From Oscillospiraceae bacterium (GTDB lineage Bacteria > Bacillota > Clostridia > Oscillospirales > Acutalibacteraceae), in contig SVPQ01000011.1 in NCBI GenBank assembly GCA_015065845.1, forward strand, positions 1 through 64,000: DNA of 64,000 bases, read 5' to 3'. Positions 51,715-60,145 of this stretch are shown here, in pieces; positions within the stretch are counted from its first letter, which is position 1, and every line of letters starts with the position of its first letter. The notes beneath the pieces were generated by a model. That model was not told where the DNA came from. It saw nothing but the letters and a program-made list of their open reading frames with translations, and searched no databases. The position numbers were made by a program, and so were the translations under genes.

Positions 51715-52719
51715 TCAGACTCCTTTCAGAATATTATAAATTTCTTCATATTCTAAAAACTTAAATTCAAACTCACCTATTTTGTTTACGAATACGGTAT
51801 TAACACCACTACCCGCCGCTTTTTTATCGTGTTGTAATGCTTCAAACACTCTTTCAATATCAAAATTGGCACTTGTCGGAAGATTGTTTTTTACAAGAAG
51901 ATTTTTAATTTTCTCTTTTGCTTCACCACTCGACATATACATCATACCAAGAGCAACACATTCACCGTGATAAAGTTCATCAAGACCAGTAACTGTTTCA
52001 ATAGCATGACCGATAGTATGACCGAAATTGAGAACTTTACGGAGTCCTGTTTCTTTTTCATCTTCTTCAACTACCGCCTTCTTGATAAGAAGTGATTTTT
52101 CTATTACAACTTCAATAATATCTTTTGCATCATTGTTTTCTAAAAGCTGAAATAAATCACTGTCAGAAGTTGCCGCCATTTTAATGCTTTCTGCAAGACC
52201 ATTGTTAAATTGACGCTCTCCTAATGATTTTAAAACATTCGGGTCAATAATTACCGCTTCAGGTTGATAAAATGCACCAACTAAGTTTTTGTAACCCTCA
52301 AAATCAATTGCCGTTTTACCTCCGATTGAAGAATCAACCTGAGAAAGAAGTGTTGTAGGTATATTGTAAAATGAAATACCGCGCATATAGGTAGCGGCAG
52401 TAAAACCTGCCATATCACCAGTAACGCCACCACCTACTGCAATAACACAGTCTTTACGGTCAAATTTATTCTCAGCAAGAGTTTTTAAAAGTGCTGAATA
52501 TGTTTCAAAATTTTTGCTTTTCTCCCCTTGAGGAAATGTATATATAATACTGTTTTCTATCTGGTTTGCGACAGTTTCTACATATACACGCGGAACTCCG
52601 CTATCAGTTACAATTAAAGCCTTGCCTTTAATATTTAAAATTTTATTAACTTCGTTAAGTGCATTTCTTTTAAGAGTGATATTATAACTACCACCCGATG
52701 TTTTTAGATTGATAATCAT
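51715..52719 (-). CDS. aroB: 3-dehydroquinate synthase
   Basis: 334 aa. NAD-binding VTDSGVPRVYVE and AVGGGVTGDMAGFTAATYMRG, substrate segment TTLLSQVDSSIGGKTAID, metal His in NFGHTIGHAIE and YHGECVALGM. Converts DAHP to 3-dehydroquinate. Seven bases after pheA. Confidence 0.97.
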   Translation of the reverse strand: MIINLKTSGGSYNITLKRNALNEVNKILNIKGKALIVTDSGVPRVYVETVANQIENSIIYTFPQGEKSKNFETYSALLKTLAENKFDRKDCVIAVGGGVTGDMAGFTAATYMRGISFYNIPTTLLSQVDSSIGGKTAIDFEGYKNLVGAFYQPEAVIIDPNVLKSLGERQFNNGLAESIKMAATSDSDLFQLLENNDAKDIIEVVIEKSLLIKKAVVEEDEKETGLRKVLNFGHTIGHAIETVTGLDELYHGECVALGMMYMSSGEAKEKIKNLLVKNNLPTSANFDIERVFEALQHDKKAAGSGVNTVFVNKIGEFEFKFLEYEEIYNILKGV

Positions 52720-52726
52720 AAGTTTC

Positions 52727-53827
52727 TTAAATTCTCATTTCTTTACTGAATTTACCAACAAGTCTTACATTGGTACACACTTCTGAAAGTGATGTGATAA
52801 GTTCATCTTCTGCTTCTTTTGTGAGTTTACCTTCGCCCTCAACAAAGAAGTAATAATTCCATATAACATCTTTTGATGGTCTGCTTTTGAGTGTTTTCAA
52901 ATTATAACCTGACTCGCCAAAAACAGAAATTGCTTTACCCAGTGAACCCGCTTCATCCTTAACTGTAAACAAGAGAATAAAATTTGTATCACTTGTTGGT
53001 GAGACATCGCGTTGAACTCGTGAAAATACTGCAAAACGGGTTGTATTTGTACTATTTTTATTGATTTTTCTATCGAGCAATTTAAGACCGTACTCTTCAC
53101 CCGCTTCAATACTGCAAACAACTGCCTGGGTTTTGTCATTCATTTCAAAAACTTTTTTAGCGGCAACTGCAGTATTGACTTCTTCTACAGTTTCAAATCC
53201 GTGTTCATTTATGTACTCTGCGCATTGACCTAGTGCTTGTTTATGACTTATTACAGATTTTATATCTTTAATATCAGCATCTTTTGTACCAAAAAGATTT
53301 TGTTCTACAGGTAAATCAAAAATCCCGTTGATATAAAGAGAACCAAAATATGTTAAGTCCATAACCTGACCAACATCGCCCTCGTAACTGTTTTCAATAG
53401 GCAGAACTGCACAGTCACATTCACCATTTTCTACTGCTTTATATGCCACTTTGAAGTTTTTATAAGACACTCTTTCAGCATACGGGAAAATTCTCTTTAC
53501 AGCAATATCTGCAAATGCACCTTTAACACCTGAAAATGCAACCTTCATACCATCAAGTAATCTTCTCTGGTATGCTTTTGAAAGTTCCATTGTGTTATTC
53601 ATAAAACCTATATAATAAGTTTTAAGTTCTTCGTTTTCTATGTAATCAAGCATTTTTTCAACCAATGCTTTTTCGCGGTCTTTATCTTCAACAGGAAGTC
53701 CGTTTTTCTTTTTGTAATCGGCAACCTTTTTTGCGGCATTCATTCGTTTTTCGAATAATACTGCAATCTGCTTGTCGACTTCGTTTATAATTTCTCTTGC
53801 CTGTTGCAATTCGTTTTTATCACTCAT
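52727..53827 (-). CDS. pheA: Bifunctional chorismate mutase / prephenate dehydratase
   Basis: 366 aa. Residues 1-85 form an AroQ-type chorismate mutase (INEVDKQIAVLFEKRMNAAKKVADYK); about 95-270 the prephenate dehydratase (KVAFSGVKGAFADIAVKRIFP, SYEGDVGQVMDL, TTRFAVFSR); about 280-360 the ACT domain, where SLGKAISVFGESGYNLKTLKSRP holds the phenylalanine feedback motifs. Commits chorismate to phenylpyruvate. Overlaps the aminotransferase stop by one base. Confidence 0.96.
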   Translation of the reverse strand: MSDKNELQQAREIINEVDKQIAVLFEKRMNAAKKVADYKKKNGLPVEDKDREKALVEKMLDYIENEELKTYYIGFMNNTMELSKAYQRRLLDGMKVAFSGVKGAFADIAVKRIFPYAERVSYKNFKVAYKAVENGECDCAVLPIENSYEGDVGQVMDLTYFGSLYINGIFDLPVEQNLFGTKDADIKDIKSVISHKQALGQCAEYINEHGFETVEEVNTAVAAKKVFEMNDKTQAVVCSIEAGEEYGLKLLDRKINKNSTNTTRFAVFSRVQRDVSPTSDTNFILLFTVKDEAGSLGKAISVFGESGYNLKTLKSRPSKDVIWNYYFFVEGEGKLTKEAEDELITSLSEVCTNVRLVGKFSKEMRI

Positions 53828-55011
53828 TATTTATATTCCTCTATAAGTTTTTTGAATGCCGGTAATGAATTTTCTATTTGTTCAGGTGAAACGCAGTAAG
53901 AAATTCTTACAAAACCGTTTACACCAAAATCATCACTTGGCACTAATAACAATTCATATTTTTTTGCTGTTTCACAGAATTTGTTTGCATCTTCTTCAGG
54001 TGATTTTACAAACATATAAAATGCACCATCAGGTTTAATTACTGTATATCCATATTCTGTAAGTGCATCATAAAGAACTTTTCTGTTTTTTTCGTAAACA
54101 GAAACATCTGCTGTTTTATTAAGACATTTTGCAATAGTATACTGCATAAGACTTGGTGCACAAACATAACCTAACGCTCTGCCCGCACCACATACAGCGG
54201 CAAAAACATCGCCACACTCTTTAAGTTCCGGTGAAACGAAAATATAACCGATTCTTTCACCAGGTAATGAAAGAGCTTTACTGTATGAATAACAAACAAT
54301 TGTATTCTTATAGAATTTCGGGATATAGGGAACTTCTTCACCTGTAAACACAAGTTCTCTGTATGGTTCGTCTGCTAAAAGATATATATCGGTACCATAT
54401 TCTTTTTGTTTGCTATTTAAAAGTTCCGAAAGTTTTATAATATCACATTCAGGAATAATTACGCCTGACGGATTATTAGGTGAGTTTACAATAATTGCTT
54501 TTGTTTTATTTGTTATTGCTTTTTCAAGTTCAAAAAAATCAATCTGTAAATCTTCAGTTTTACAAGGAACTACTTTTAAAATTGCACCTGCTTGTTCTGC
54601 AAATACTCTGTACTCAGGGAAAAATGGCGCTAAGACAATAACTTCATCACCTGAATTTACAAGTGCGTTTAATGATATAGTGAGCGAAGCTGCTGCACCA
54701 CAAGTCATATAGATAAGATTAGGTGTAGCATCAACACTAAATTTACTCTTTATGTAGGTTGCAATTTCAGTTCTTACACCAATGTCACCAGGGCCGGAAG
54801 TATAACCGTGAAGAACTTCTGCAGGAACAGTTTCTAAAAATTCTTTCATTATTTCAGTAACTTCTTTCGGTGCAGGAACACTGGGGTTACCCAAACTGAA
54901 ATCAAATACATTTTCTGCACCAATTTCTGATTTTCTTTTTTTTCCGTATTCAAAAATCTCTCTGATTACGGAACTTTTTTTGCCAAGACCCATCATTTTT
55001 TCTGAAATCAT
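53827..55011 (-). CDS. PLP-dependent aminotransferase (aspartate/aromatic, AspB-like)
   Basis: 394 aa fold-type I class I/II aminotransferase. FSLGNPSVPAPKEVTE, NNPSGVIIPECDI, LADEPYRELVFTGEE and the PLP Lys in CYSYSKALSLPGERIGYIF. First structural gene of the operon, right after the attenuator; by context it should aminate phenylpyruvate to phenylalanine, though broader aspartate or alanine activity is possible. ATG follows AGGAGAT. Confidence 0.92.
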   Translation of the reverse strand: MISEKMMGLGKKSSVIREIFEYGKKRKSEIGAENVFDFSLGNPSVPAPKEVTEIMKEFLETVPAEVLHGYTSGPGDIGVRTEIATYIKSKFSVDATPNLIYMTCGAAASLTISLNALVNSGDEVIVLAPFFPEYRVFAEQAGAILKVVPCKTEDLQIDFFELEKAITNKTKAIIVNSPNNPSGVIIPECDIIKLSELLNSKQKEYGTDIYLLADEPYRELVFTGEEVPYIPKFYKNTIVCYSYSKALSLPGERIGYIFVSPELKECGDVFAAVCGAGRALGYVCAPSLMQYTIAKCLNKTADVSVYEKNRKVLYDALTEYGYTVIKPDGAFYMFVKSPEEDANKFCETAKKYELLLVPSDDFGVNGFVRISYCVSPEQIENSLPAFKKLIEEYK

Positions 55012-55040
55012 AATTATATCTCCTAAAAATTATTATAAAA

Positions 55041-55091
55041 TAAAAAGTCTGCAAACCTACTATGAAAAAACACACAGCAGAAATGCAGACT
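55041..55091 (-). terminator. Attenuator terminator of the aro/phe operon
   Basis: Outer arms AGTCTGCA/TGCAGACT (55091-55084 and 55053-55046), then after a two-base internal loop an inner stem CTGCTGTG/CATAGTAG with G-U pairs, and TTTTTATTTT. It ends about 30 bases before the aminotransferase start. Confidence 0.88.
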
Positions 55092-55138
55092 GACTATATA
55101 CAAAAGTAAAACTCTTACTCGGCACATAGACAATCCGC
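55085..55138 (-). promoter_or_regulatory. Antiterminator helix competing with the attenuator
   Basis: GCGGATTGTCTATGT (55138-55124, inside codons 14-20 of the leader peptide) can pair with ATATAGTCAGTCTGC (55099-55085) at 14 of 15 positions counting G-U. The right arm overlaps the terminator's left arm, so both cannot form together. Confidence 0.75.
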
Positions 55139-55180
55139 GTTTATAAAGTAAAAAAATCGATAAGAAAAATTACGAATCAT
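55115..55180 (-). CDS. Phe/Tyr-rich leader peptide of the aro/phe operon
   Basis: A 21-codon frame with a perfect AGGAGGT seven bases upstream of ATG 55180 and a TAA at 55117-55115. Residues 5-12 read FSYRFFYF: four Phe and two Tyr in eight codons. When charged tRNA-Phe or tRNA-Tyr is scarce the ribosome should stall there and leave the antiterminator arm free; otherwise it moves on, covers that arm (codons 14-20) and the terminator forms. Short coding length means identification depends on the ribosome site, codon content and RNA folding, which all agree. Confidence 0.85.
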   Translation of the reverse strand: MIRNFSYRFFYFINADCLCAE

Positions 55181-55211
55181 CTACATTACCTCCTGAAAAA
55201 ATTATGTAAGA

Positions 55212-55240
55212 ATTATATACCTACAAAAAAAGTTTGTCAA
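55212..55240 (-). promoter_or_regulatory. Consensus sigma-A promoter of the aro/phe operon
   Basis: Minus strand TTGACA, 17 bases, TATAAT, five bases after the stop of the Hpt gene. RNA start near 55205. Confidence 0.92.
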
Positions 55241-55245
55241 GTACT

Positions 55246-55590
55246 TTATTGTATAAATTGACTGAAATATTCTCTTTGTTTTAAAAGTTCATAGTATTTT
55301 ACTAAAACGCCCTCAATACTACCAACTCTTAAGGGTTCAACAATTTCACAGACAGTTTCAAAAAGTGGTGTCAAACCCATATTACCTATAATACCTTTTA
55401 ATGTGTGTGCATATTCAAACGCATCACTTATTCTGCGTTCTTCTAAAGCAAGACCTAATTTACCGAATGCTTCATCATTTAAAAGTTCCCCATAAAACTG
55501 CTCGTACAATTCTTCATCATCAAGAAAACGAGCTAATGCACCCTCTACATCACATTCAGCTTCTTTTAGTTTCACAAACAACTCTTTCAT
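55246..55590 (-). CDS. Histidine phosphotransfer (Hpt) domain protein
   Basis: 114 aa, helical. The phospho-acceptor site is AFEYAHTLKGIIGNMG (HTLKG) near residues 61-69, in a four-helix bundle layout. Hpt proteins relay phosphate between receiver domains. No kinase or receiver gene adjoins it; spo0A is 15 kb away. Ribosome site AGGAGG. It is followed directly by the aro promoter without a terminator, so its RNA would run into the attenuator. Confidence 0.88.
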   Translation of the reverse strand: MKELFVKLKEAECDVEGALARFLDDEELYEQFYGELLNDEAFGKLGLALEERRISDAFEYAHTLKGIIGNMGLTPLFETVCEIVEPLRVGSIEGVLVKYYELLKQREYFSQFIQ

Positions 55591-55611
55591 TTATTATACT
55601 CCTCCTGAAAA

Positions 55612-55959
55612 TCACTTCTCGTGTTTTTCAACAATTTCTGCAAAACCATAAATTAAAGCAGAAATAAGCCTTGCTATAATTACAAAAATTGCTACTACAG
55701 AAATAATCGGAACTGCAAGTAATGCTACAACTTGTACACCGTAGTAAGCACTCAGAACAAATGCCCCTACTACAACACCAACAACAATAAAGAATAAGTT
55801 AATTACAAACATTGCAACTGAAAGTTTCTTTAAAGTCGCAGAACAATTTTTAAAGAATTTAAATGATTCTGCTTCTTCCTTTAAGGACATTTTATTATCA
55901 ATAGTTTTTGGTGTTTCTTCTATGGTTTGTTCTTCAATAATTTTCATTTCTTCTGACAT
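55612..55959 (-). CDS. Small two-helix membrane protein
   Basis: 115 aa. A charged cytosolic N-terminus (about 1-45, many Glu/Lys), two membrane helices (about 47-71 and 75-100) and a short tail. I recognise no family. It lies 21 bases before the Hpt gene and 24 after a lipoprotein gene on the same strand, probably one transcript. Confidence 0.65.
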   Translation of the reverse strand: MSEEMKIIEEQTIEETPKTIDNKMSLKEEAESFKFFKNCSATLKKLSVAMFVINLFFIVVGVVVGAFVLSAYYGVQVVALLAVPIISVVAIFVIIARLISALIYGFAEIVEKHEK

Positions 55960-55983
55960 AGTTTATTTACCTTTCATTCTAAA

Positions 55984-56748
55984 TCAATACCATTCATTTC
56001 CATAAAGGTCAGGTGTGTAATTAATGCCGTTACCTGAACCGCTACCAGTAGAGTTTGTAACTTCCGGTTGAGGTGTGATAATGTTTGGTACTGTAGTATC
56101 TTTTACCGGTTTGTCATTGTTATTATTTACATTGGTATTCTGGGTGGTTTCAGGAAGTCTTGAAGCAGTAGAATCTGAACTTGTTGAACCGAGAACTGTG
56201 TTTGTAACTGTTTCAGGTAACTCATCTTTAGTAGTAACTTTTTCAAGTTCACCATCAACCCATTCATAAATAACATAAGTAACAGTTCCGCCATTCACTT
56301 CACTAACAACAACCTGTTTATTTTCTGTATCTAAAGACATTGATGTAAATGATGAAAGGGTTTCATTATAAACAAACTCACCTTTTTCAACATCATATAT
56401 CCAACAACAGTAATTAAAAATACCGTTTTCTGCAGAAATTGTAAGACAAATATCTTCATTACCATCAAAGTTCATATCCTGAAAAGCAATATGATTCTGT
56501 GCAAAACCTAATACAAAAACATCCATTTTGTTTTCAGGGTAACTGAGTTCCTGAACAAAAACATCATCTTTGTAAACCTTTAAAGAAGTTGAAGTAACTT
56601 CTGCTGAATAACCATAACGGATATTATCAGTTGTAACTGTGTTATCAGTTGTCAGTTCTTGAGGTGTTTTATCTTTACATGCAGTAAAAGAGAATAACAC
56701 CATAGTAATTGTAAGTAATGCCACTAATAATGTAATAATTTTTTTCAT
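55984..56748 (-). CDS. Hypothetical lipoprotein
   Basis: 254 aa. Lipobox FTAC (Cys about 24). Beta-rich domain to about 185 with DMNFDGNEDICLTIS, which resembles the repeat-protein VCBS/XAC2610-type segment, then a Ser/Thr/Asn-rich low-complexity tail (about 190-254). Function not known. Confidence 0.7.
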   Translation of the reverse strand: MKKIITLLVALLTITMVLFSFTACKDKTPQELTTDNTVTTDNIRYGYSAEVTSTSLKVYKDDVFVQELSYPENKMDVFVLGFAQNHIAFQDMNFDGNEDICLTISAENGIFNYCCWIYDVEKGEFVYNETLSSFTSMSLDTENKQVVVSEVNGGTVTYVIYEWVDGELEKVTTKDELPETVTNTVLGSTSSDSTASRLPETTQNTNVNNNNDKPVKDTTVPNIITPQPEVTNSTGSGSGNGINYTPDLYGNEWY

Positions 56749-56762
56749 AATAATGCCCCTTT

Positions 56763-57374
56763 TTAAATATTAACACCGGCTTCTCTCAAAGCCAATTTTA
56801 ACGAATCGGTATCTGGTGCAGAAAAAACGAAACCGCTCATACCATAATCTTTTGCACCTTTTATGTTTGCTTCTAAATCATCAATAAAGAAACACTCTTC
56901 AGGTTTTAATGAAAATTTATTGCAAAAAGCCTCGTAAATTTCTTTATTTGGTTTTAAAAGTTTATAACACGACGAAATAAAAAAGCCGTCAAAAAAGTCG
57001 AATGCCGGAACATCTAAATATCTGTCAAAAAAACGCGGTGTTGCGTTTGAAAGAAGATATATAGGATACCCGTTACTTTTCAACTCTTTAATAAGTTCGT
57101 AGGTTTCTTTAAATGGTGGCATATAATCGTAAAAATCAGTTACCATAGCGGTAATTTTTTCGTGAATCTCTTCTGGGATTTTTTCTAATATACCAGGAAT
57201 AACCTGGTCAAAAGTATAAATACCTTCATCAAGAGTTTTCCACACACTGTTTTCTCCGAACACATGCTCGTATATTACTTCGTGATATTCGGGACTAAAC
57301 TCTGCTTCAACTGTTTTTTTCAGATTGAAGTCTAAAATCACTCCACCCATATCAAAAACAATATTTTTAATCAT
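56763..57374 (-). CDS. HAD-IA family hydrolase
   Basis: 203 aa. Motif I FDMGGVILDFN (nucleophile Asp), motif II LLSNATP, Lys in LLKPNKEIY, motif IV FFIDDLEANIKGA; helical cap between about 15 and 80. Similar to YihX/epoxide-hydrolase-N-like HAD phosphatases. Substrate unknown, likely a sugar phosphate. 14 bases upstream of the lipoprotein. Confidence 0.9.
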   Translation of the reverse strand: MIKNIVFDMGGVILDFNLKKTVEAEFSPEYHEVIYEHVFGENSVWKTLDEGIYTFDQVIPGILEKIPEEIHEKITAMVTDFYDYMPPFKETYELIKELKSNGYPIYLLSNATPRFFDRYLDVPAFDFFDGFFISSCYKLLKPNKEIYEAFCNKFSLKPEECFFIDDLEANIKGAKDYGMSGFVFSAPDTDSLKLALREAGVNI

Positions 57375-57525
57375 TGTAACACCTCAAAATGAATATATCA
57401 TCTATAATATTATAACATTTTGTTAAAATTTTTCAATATTTCTTTTAAAAAAACCAAAATTCCCCTTTTATTATTTATTTTTTGTGGTATAATTTTATCG
57501 TAATATTTTAAAAAGGGTGATAAAA

Positions 57526-58254
57526 ATGGAAATTAAGATTTTTAAGACTGCTGAAGAAATCGGTGTAGAAGCTGCTAAAATTTTTACTGATGCAGTAAAG
57601 GAAAATCCAAACGCGGTTCTCGGACTTGCAACCGGAGCATCTCCAATTCCAACTTACCAGAACATTATTAAAACATATAATGAAGGCGGTATTTCATTTA
57701 AAGATGTTAAGACTTATAATCTTGACGAATACTGTGATTTACCAAAAAATGACAAAAACAGTTATTACACATTTATGCACGAACAACTCTTTAATTCACT
57801 CGATATTAAAGAAGAAAATGTTCACTTCCTTGATGGTAATGCAGAAGATACTGAAAAAGAATGTGCAAGATATGATGCAGAAATCAACAATGCTGGTGGA
57901 ATTGATGTTCAGCTTTTAGGTATCGGTAACAATGCACATATTGGTTTTAACGAACCGGCAGACGAATTTACAGTTGGTTCATTTAAAGTTAAACTCACAG
58001 ACAGTACAATAAACGCTAATAAAATTTATTTTGATGAAGGTGCAATGCCACACTACGCTCTTACAATGGGTATTGAGCAGATTATGAGAGCTAAAAAGAT
58101 TGTGCTTATTGCGACTGGTGAGAAAAAAGCAGAAGCTATAAAAAATATGGTTGAAGGTGAAGTTACACCAAATGTACCCGCTTCTATTTTACAAAACCAC
58201 AAAGATGTTGTTATCTTCCTTGATGAAGCTGCAGCATCACTTTTAAAGAAATAA
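57526..58254 (+). CDS. nagB: Glucosamine-6-phosphate deaminase
   Basis: 242 aa from ATG 57526 (AAAGGGTGAT right upstream; GTG 57517 is inside that site). LGLATGASPIPTYQ (phosphate loop), TYNLDEYCDLP with the catalytic Asp, LLGIGNNAHIGFNEP with the His/Glu pair, and VLIATGEKKAEAI. Turns GlcN-6-P into Fru-6-P and ammonia for amino-sugar use. nagA is not adjacent. Confidence 0.96.
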   Translation: MEIKIFKTAEEIGVEAAKIFTDAVKENPNAVLGLATGASPIPTYQNIIKTYNEGGISFKDVKTYNLDEYCDLPKNDKNSYYTFMHEQLFNSLDIKEENVHFLDGNAEDTEKECARYDAEINNAGGIDVQLLGIGNNAHIGFNEPADEFTVGSFKVKLTDSTINANKIYFDEGAMPHYALTMGIEQIMRAKKIVLIATGEKKAEAIKNMVEGEVTPNVPASILQNHKDVVIFLDEAAASLLKK

Positions 58255-58273
58255 GTTAAATCTTATTATATTA

Positions 58274-58310
58274 AAAAACTTCTGACTATCGCAGTCAGAA
58301 GTTTTTGTTT
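58274..58310. terminator. Bidirectional intrinsic terminator
   Basis: Perfect 14-bp stem AAAAACTTCTGACT and its complement around ATCGC, with a T tract, between converging nagB and the GGDEF gene. Confidence 0.92.
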
Positions 58311-58313
58311 TTA

Positions 58314-59522
58314 TTATTCTTCTTCGTAATAGTTACCACCATATAATGAAGATTTACTCATCTTAGAAAATCTTCTTGCAACCTTACGGATTTTTTTCAT
58401 ATCCTTTTCTGCTTCGTTAATAAGCATATCAACATCTTCCATACTGTTGATTGTTTCTGCACCTGCAAGACCAATTGAAACATTAAGGTCATACGCTTTA
58501 AAATCCTGTTTACCTAATTCTTCAAACTTCTTAGCATAAGTTGTTCTTGTTATATCCGCTGCAGGTTCACTGGGACGCTGTGCTACAATAACAAAACGGT
58601 CGGTACCTATTCTGCAAAGGAAATCATGAGAGCCTGAAACAATCTTTTTAAGTCTTGTTGCTGCTTCAACAACTGCTTCATTACCTGCTTCTCTGCCATA
58701 ACTTCTGACAATAGAACGATAATTATCAATATCAACAAACATAACAAAAAGCATCATTTGCGGTGAAAGGGTTTTACCTATTCTTTCTAAGCATCTGTTA
58801 AGTTGCCATTTGTTGTTTGTAATAGTAAGAGGGTCAATTGAAATGAGTCTGTTCTGTGCCTCATTATAAACTATAAGTGAAGAAACAACCAACGAAGGTG
58901 CAAGAACTTCTACACCATAAAAAAGAATTTGCACTACACCACAGATGATAGGTAATATTGAAAAAGCTGAAAGATATAAATACTCAGGTTTTTTTGTTAA
59001 GTTAATTTGTCTTTTTGATGTAAGGAAAGTTGTAACAGCTGAATAAATAAGGTACGCAAACAAAATTACAAACGGAATTGAGAAAAGCGGACCACGAACA
59101 TATTTACCATCAACAATTTCAAAATATGTACCTGTAAATACACTCAACAACGCTACAACTGCATTAAGTATTGCCGGAAACATAAAAATGAACTTTTTGG
59201 TTCTTGGAACCTGATTTTCAGTTGACATTCTGCATTCACAATAAAAAACATAAAACATACCAATTGCCGGTAACACCAAACTATAAGCGAACGAACAAAT
59301 TCTGTTAAGGAAAATAACGAATGGTTCCGAGGAACATTCACAGAACCAGAGCATTGAACCTACGAACAAGAAAATTGCAGTAGAAATGAGTGTGTTATCA
59401 AAATACATTTTTTCTAAATTCTTCAAAGACACATTTCGTCTGCTTATCACCATAATAATTATAATTGCTATACCCATAAAGTTCGGCATTGCATATAGTA
59501 AAGCTCTTTCTAATGCTTCCAT
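58314..59522 (-). CDS. Membrane GGDEF-domain protein with degenerate active site
   Basis: 402 aa. Seven or so helices (about 5-220) like the histidine-kinase-type 7TM sensor module, then a GGDEF domain (about 228-390). Metal Asp pair is there (FVDIDNYR, D264/D266), but the signature GG(D/E)EF is RIGTDRF (306-310): the second Gly is Thr and the Glu is Arg. Diguanylate cyclase activity is doubtful; it could be a sensor or binding protein. ATG follows AAAGGAG. Confidence 0.88.
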   Translation of the reverse strand: MEALERALLYAMPNFMGIAIIIIMVISRRNVSLKNLEKMYFDNTLISTAIFLFVGSMLWFCECSSEPFVIFLNRICSFAYSLVLPAIGMFYVFYCECRMSTENQVPRTKKFIFMFPAILNAVVALLSVFTGTYFEIVDGKYVRGPLFSIPFVILFAYLIYSAVTTFLTSKRQINLTKKPEYLYLSAFSILPIICGVVQILFYGVEVLAPSLVVSSLIVYNEAQNRLISIDPLTITNNKWQLNRCLERIGKTLSPQMMLFVMFVDIDNYRSIVRSYGREAGNEAVVEAATRLKKIVSGSHDFLCRIGTDRFVIVAQRPSEPAADITRTTYAKKFEELGKQDFKAYDLNVSIGLAGAETINSMEDVDMLINEAEKDMKKIRKVARRFSKMSKSSLYGGNYYEEE

Positions 59523-59600
59523 AATCTTTCTCCTTTAAAAATTATTAACATATTTATAACAATTTTAGCATATTAAGAATATTTTTTCAACATAAAAAAC

Positions 59601-59649
59601 AAATAAAATAACCAATTCACATAAATTTTGTGTTTTGGTTATTTTATTT
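59601..59649 (-). terminator. Terminator overlapping the end of the lipoprotein gene
   Basis: Fifteen-bp AT-rich stem (arms 59601-59615 and 59635-59649); the stop codon of the gene lies inside one arm. Confidence 0.65.
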
Positions 59650-60145
59650 CTATTATATAACTCTGAGATAATTCATCAAGTGACAACTGAATTTTAAAAA
59701 TAAGTGTTTTACCCAACACAGTTTTTTCAAGAAAATACACATTGTCTTCACTTTCAAAGTTAAACTGCTCATTACAGAAATCTGTCTCCATAAGAAATTT
59801 ATATATTACAACAGGCAAAAAATTATTATTAAAATTATTGATACTTGTAGAAAAATTAATATCATCGCTCTGAATTTCGCAAATATCATTCGTGATTTTT
59901 ATATTCATATCCAGAAGTATGTCTGGTGCTTCATCAGTAAAATTTATAGTTACACACCCATTATCACTCTCAGATAAAAGGATATTATAAATTTCATCAT
60001 TTGTTACGAGTTGGACTTTTTGCACTTCACTGAAATCTACCATCTTAAAATTGCTTTGTTTTAAAAACTCTGTTTTACAGGAAGAAAATAAAAAACAAAA
60101 TAGTAAACATAACAAAAAAAGTGAAAGTCGTTTTAAATCACTCAC
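59639..60145 (-). CDS. Hypothetical lipoprotein
   Basis: 168 aa starting with GTG 60145, which overlaps the nnrD stop by four bases (GTGA). Signal with lipobox FSSC (Cys about 23), then a beta-rich domain. I do not recognise the family. Third gene of acpS-nnrD-lipoprotein. Confidence 0.7.
   Translation of the reverse strand: MSDLKRLSLFLLCLLFCFLFSSCKTEFLKQSNFKMVDFSEVQKVQLVTNDEIYNILLSESDNGCVTINFTDEAPDILLDMNIKITNDICEIQSDDINFSTSINNFNNNFLPVVIYKFLMETDFCNEQFNFESEDNVYFLEKTVLGKTLIFKIQLSLDELSQSYIIEIK

Noticed and set aside
55041-55240. T-box riboswitch before the aro operon
   Set aside because: No T-box core sequence or long specifier stem; the leader is explained by a peptide frame plus alternative hairpins.
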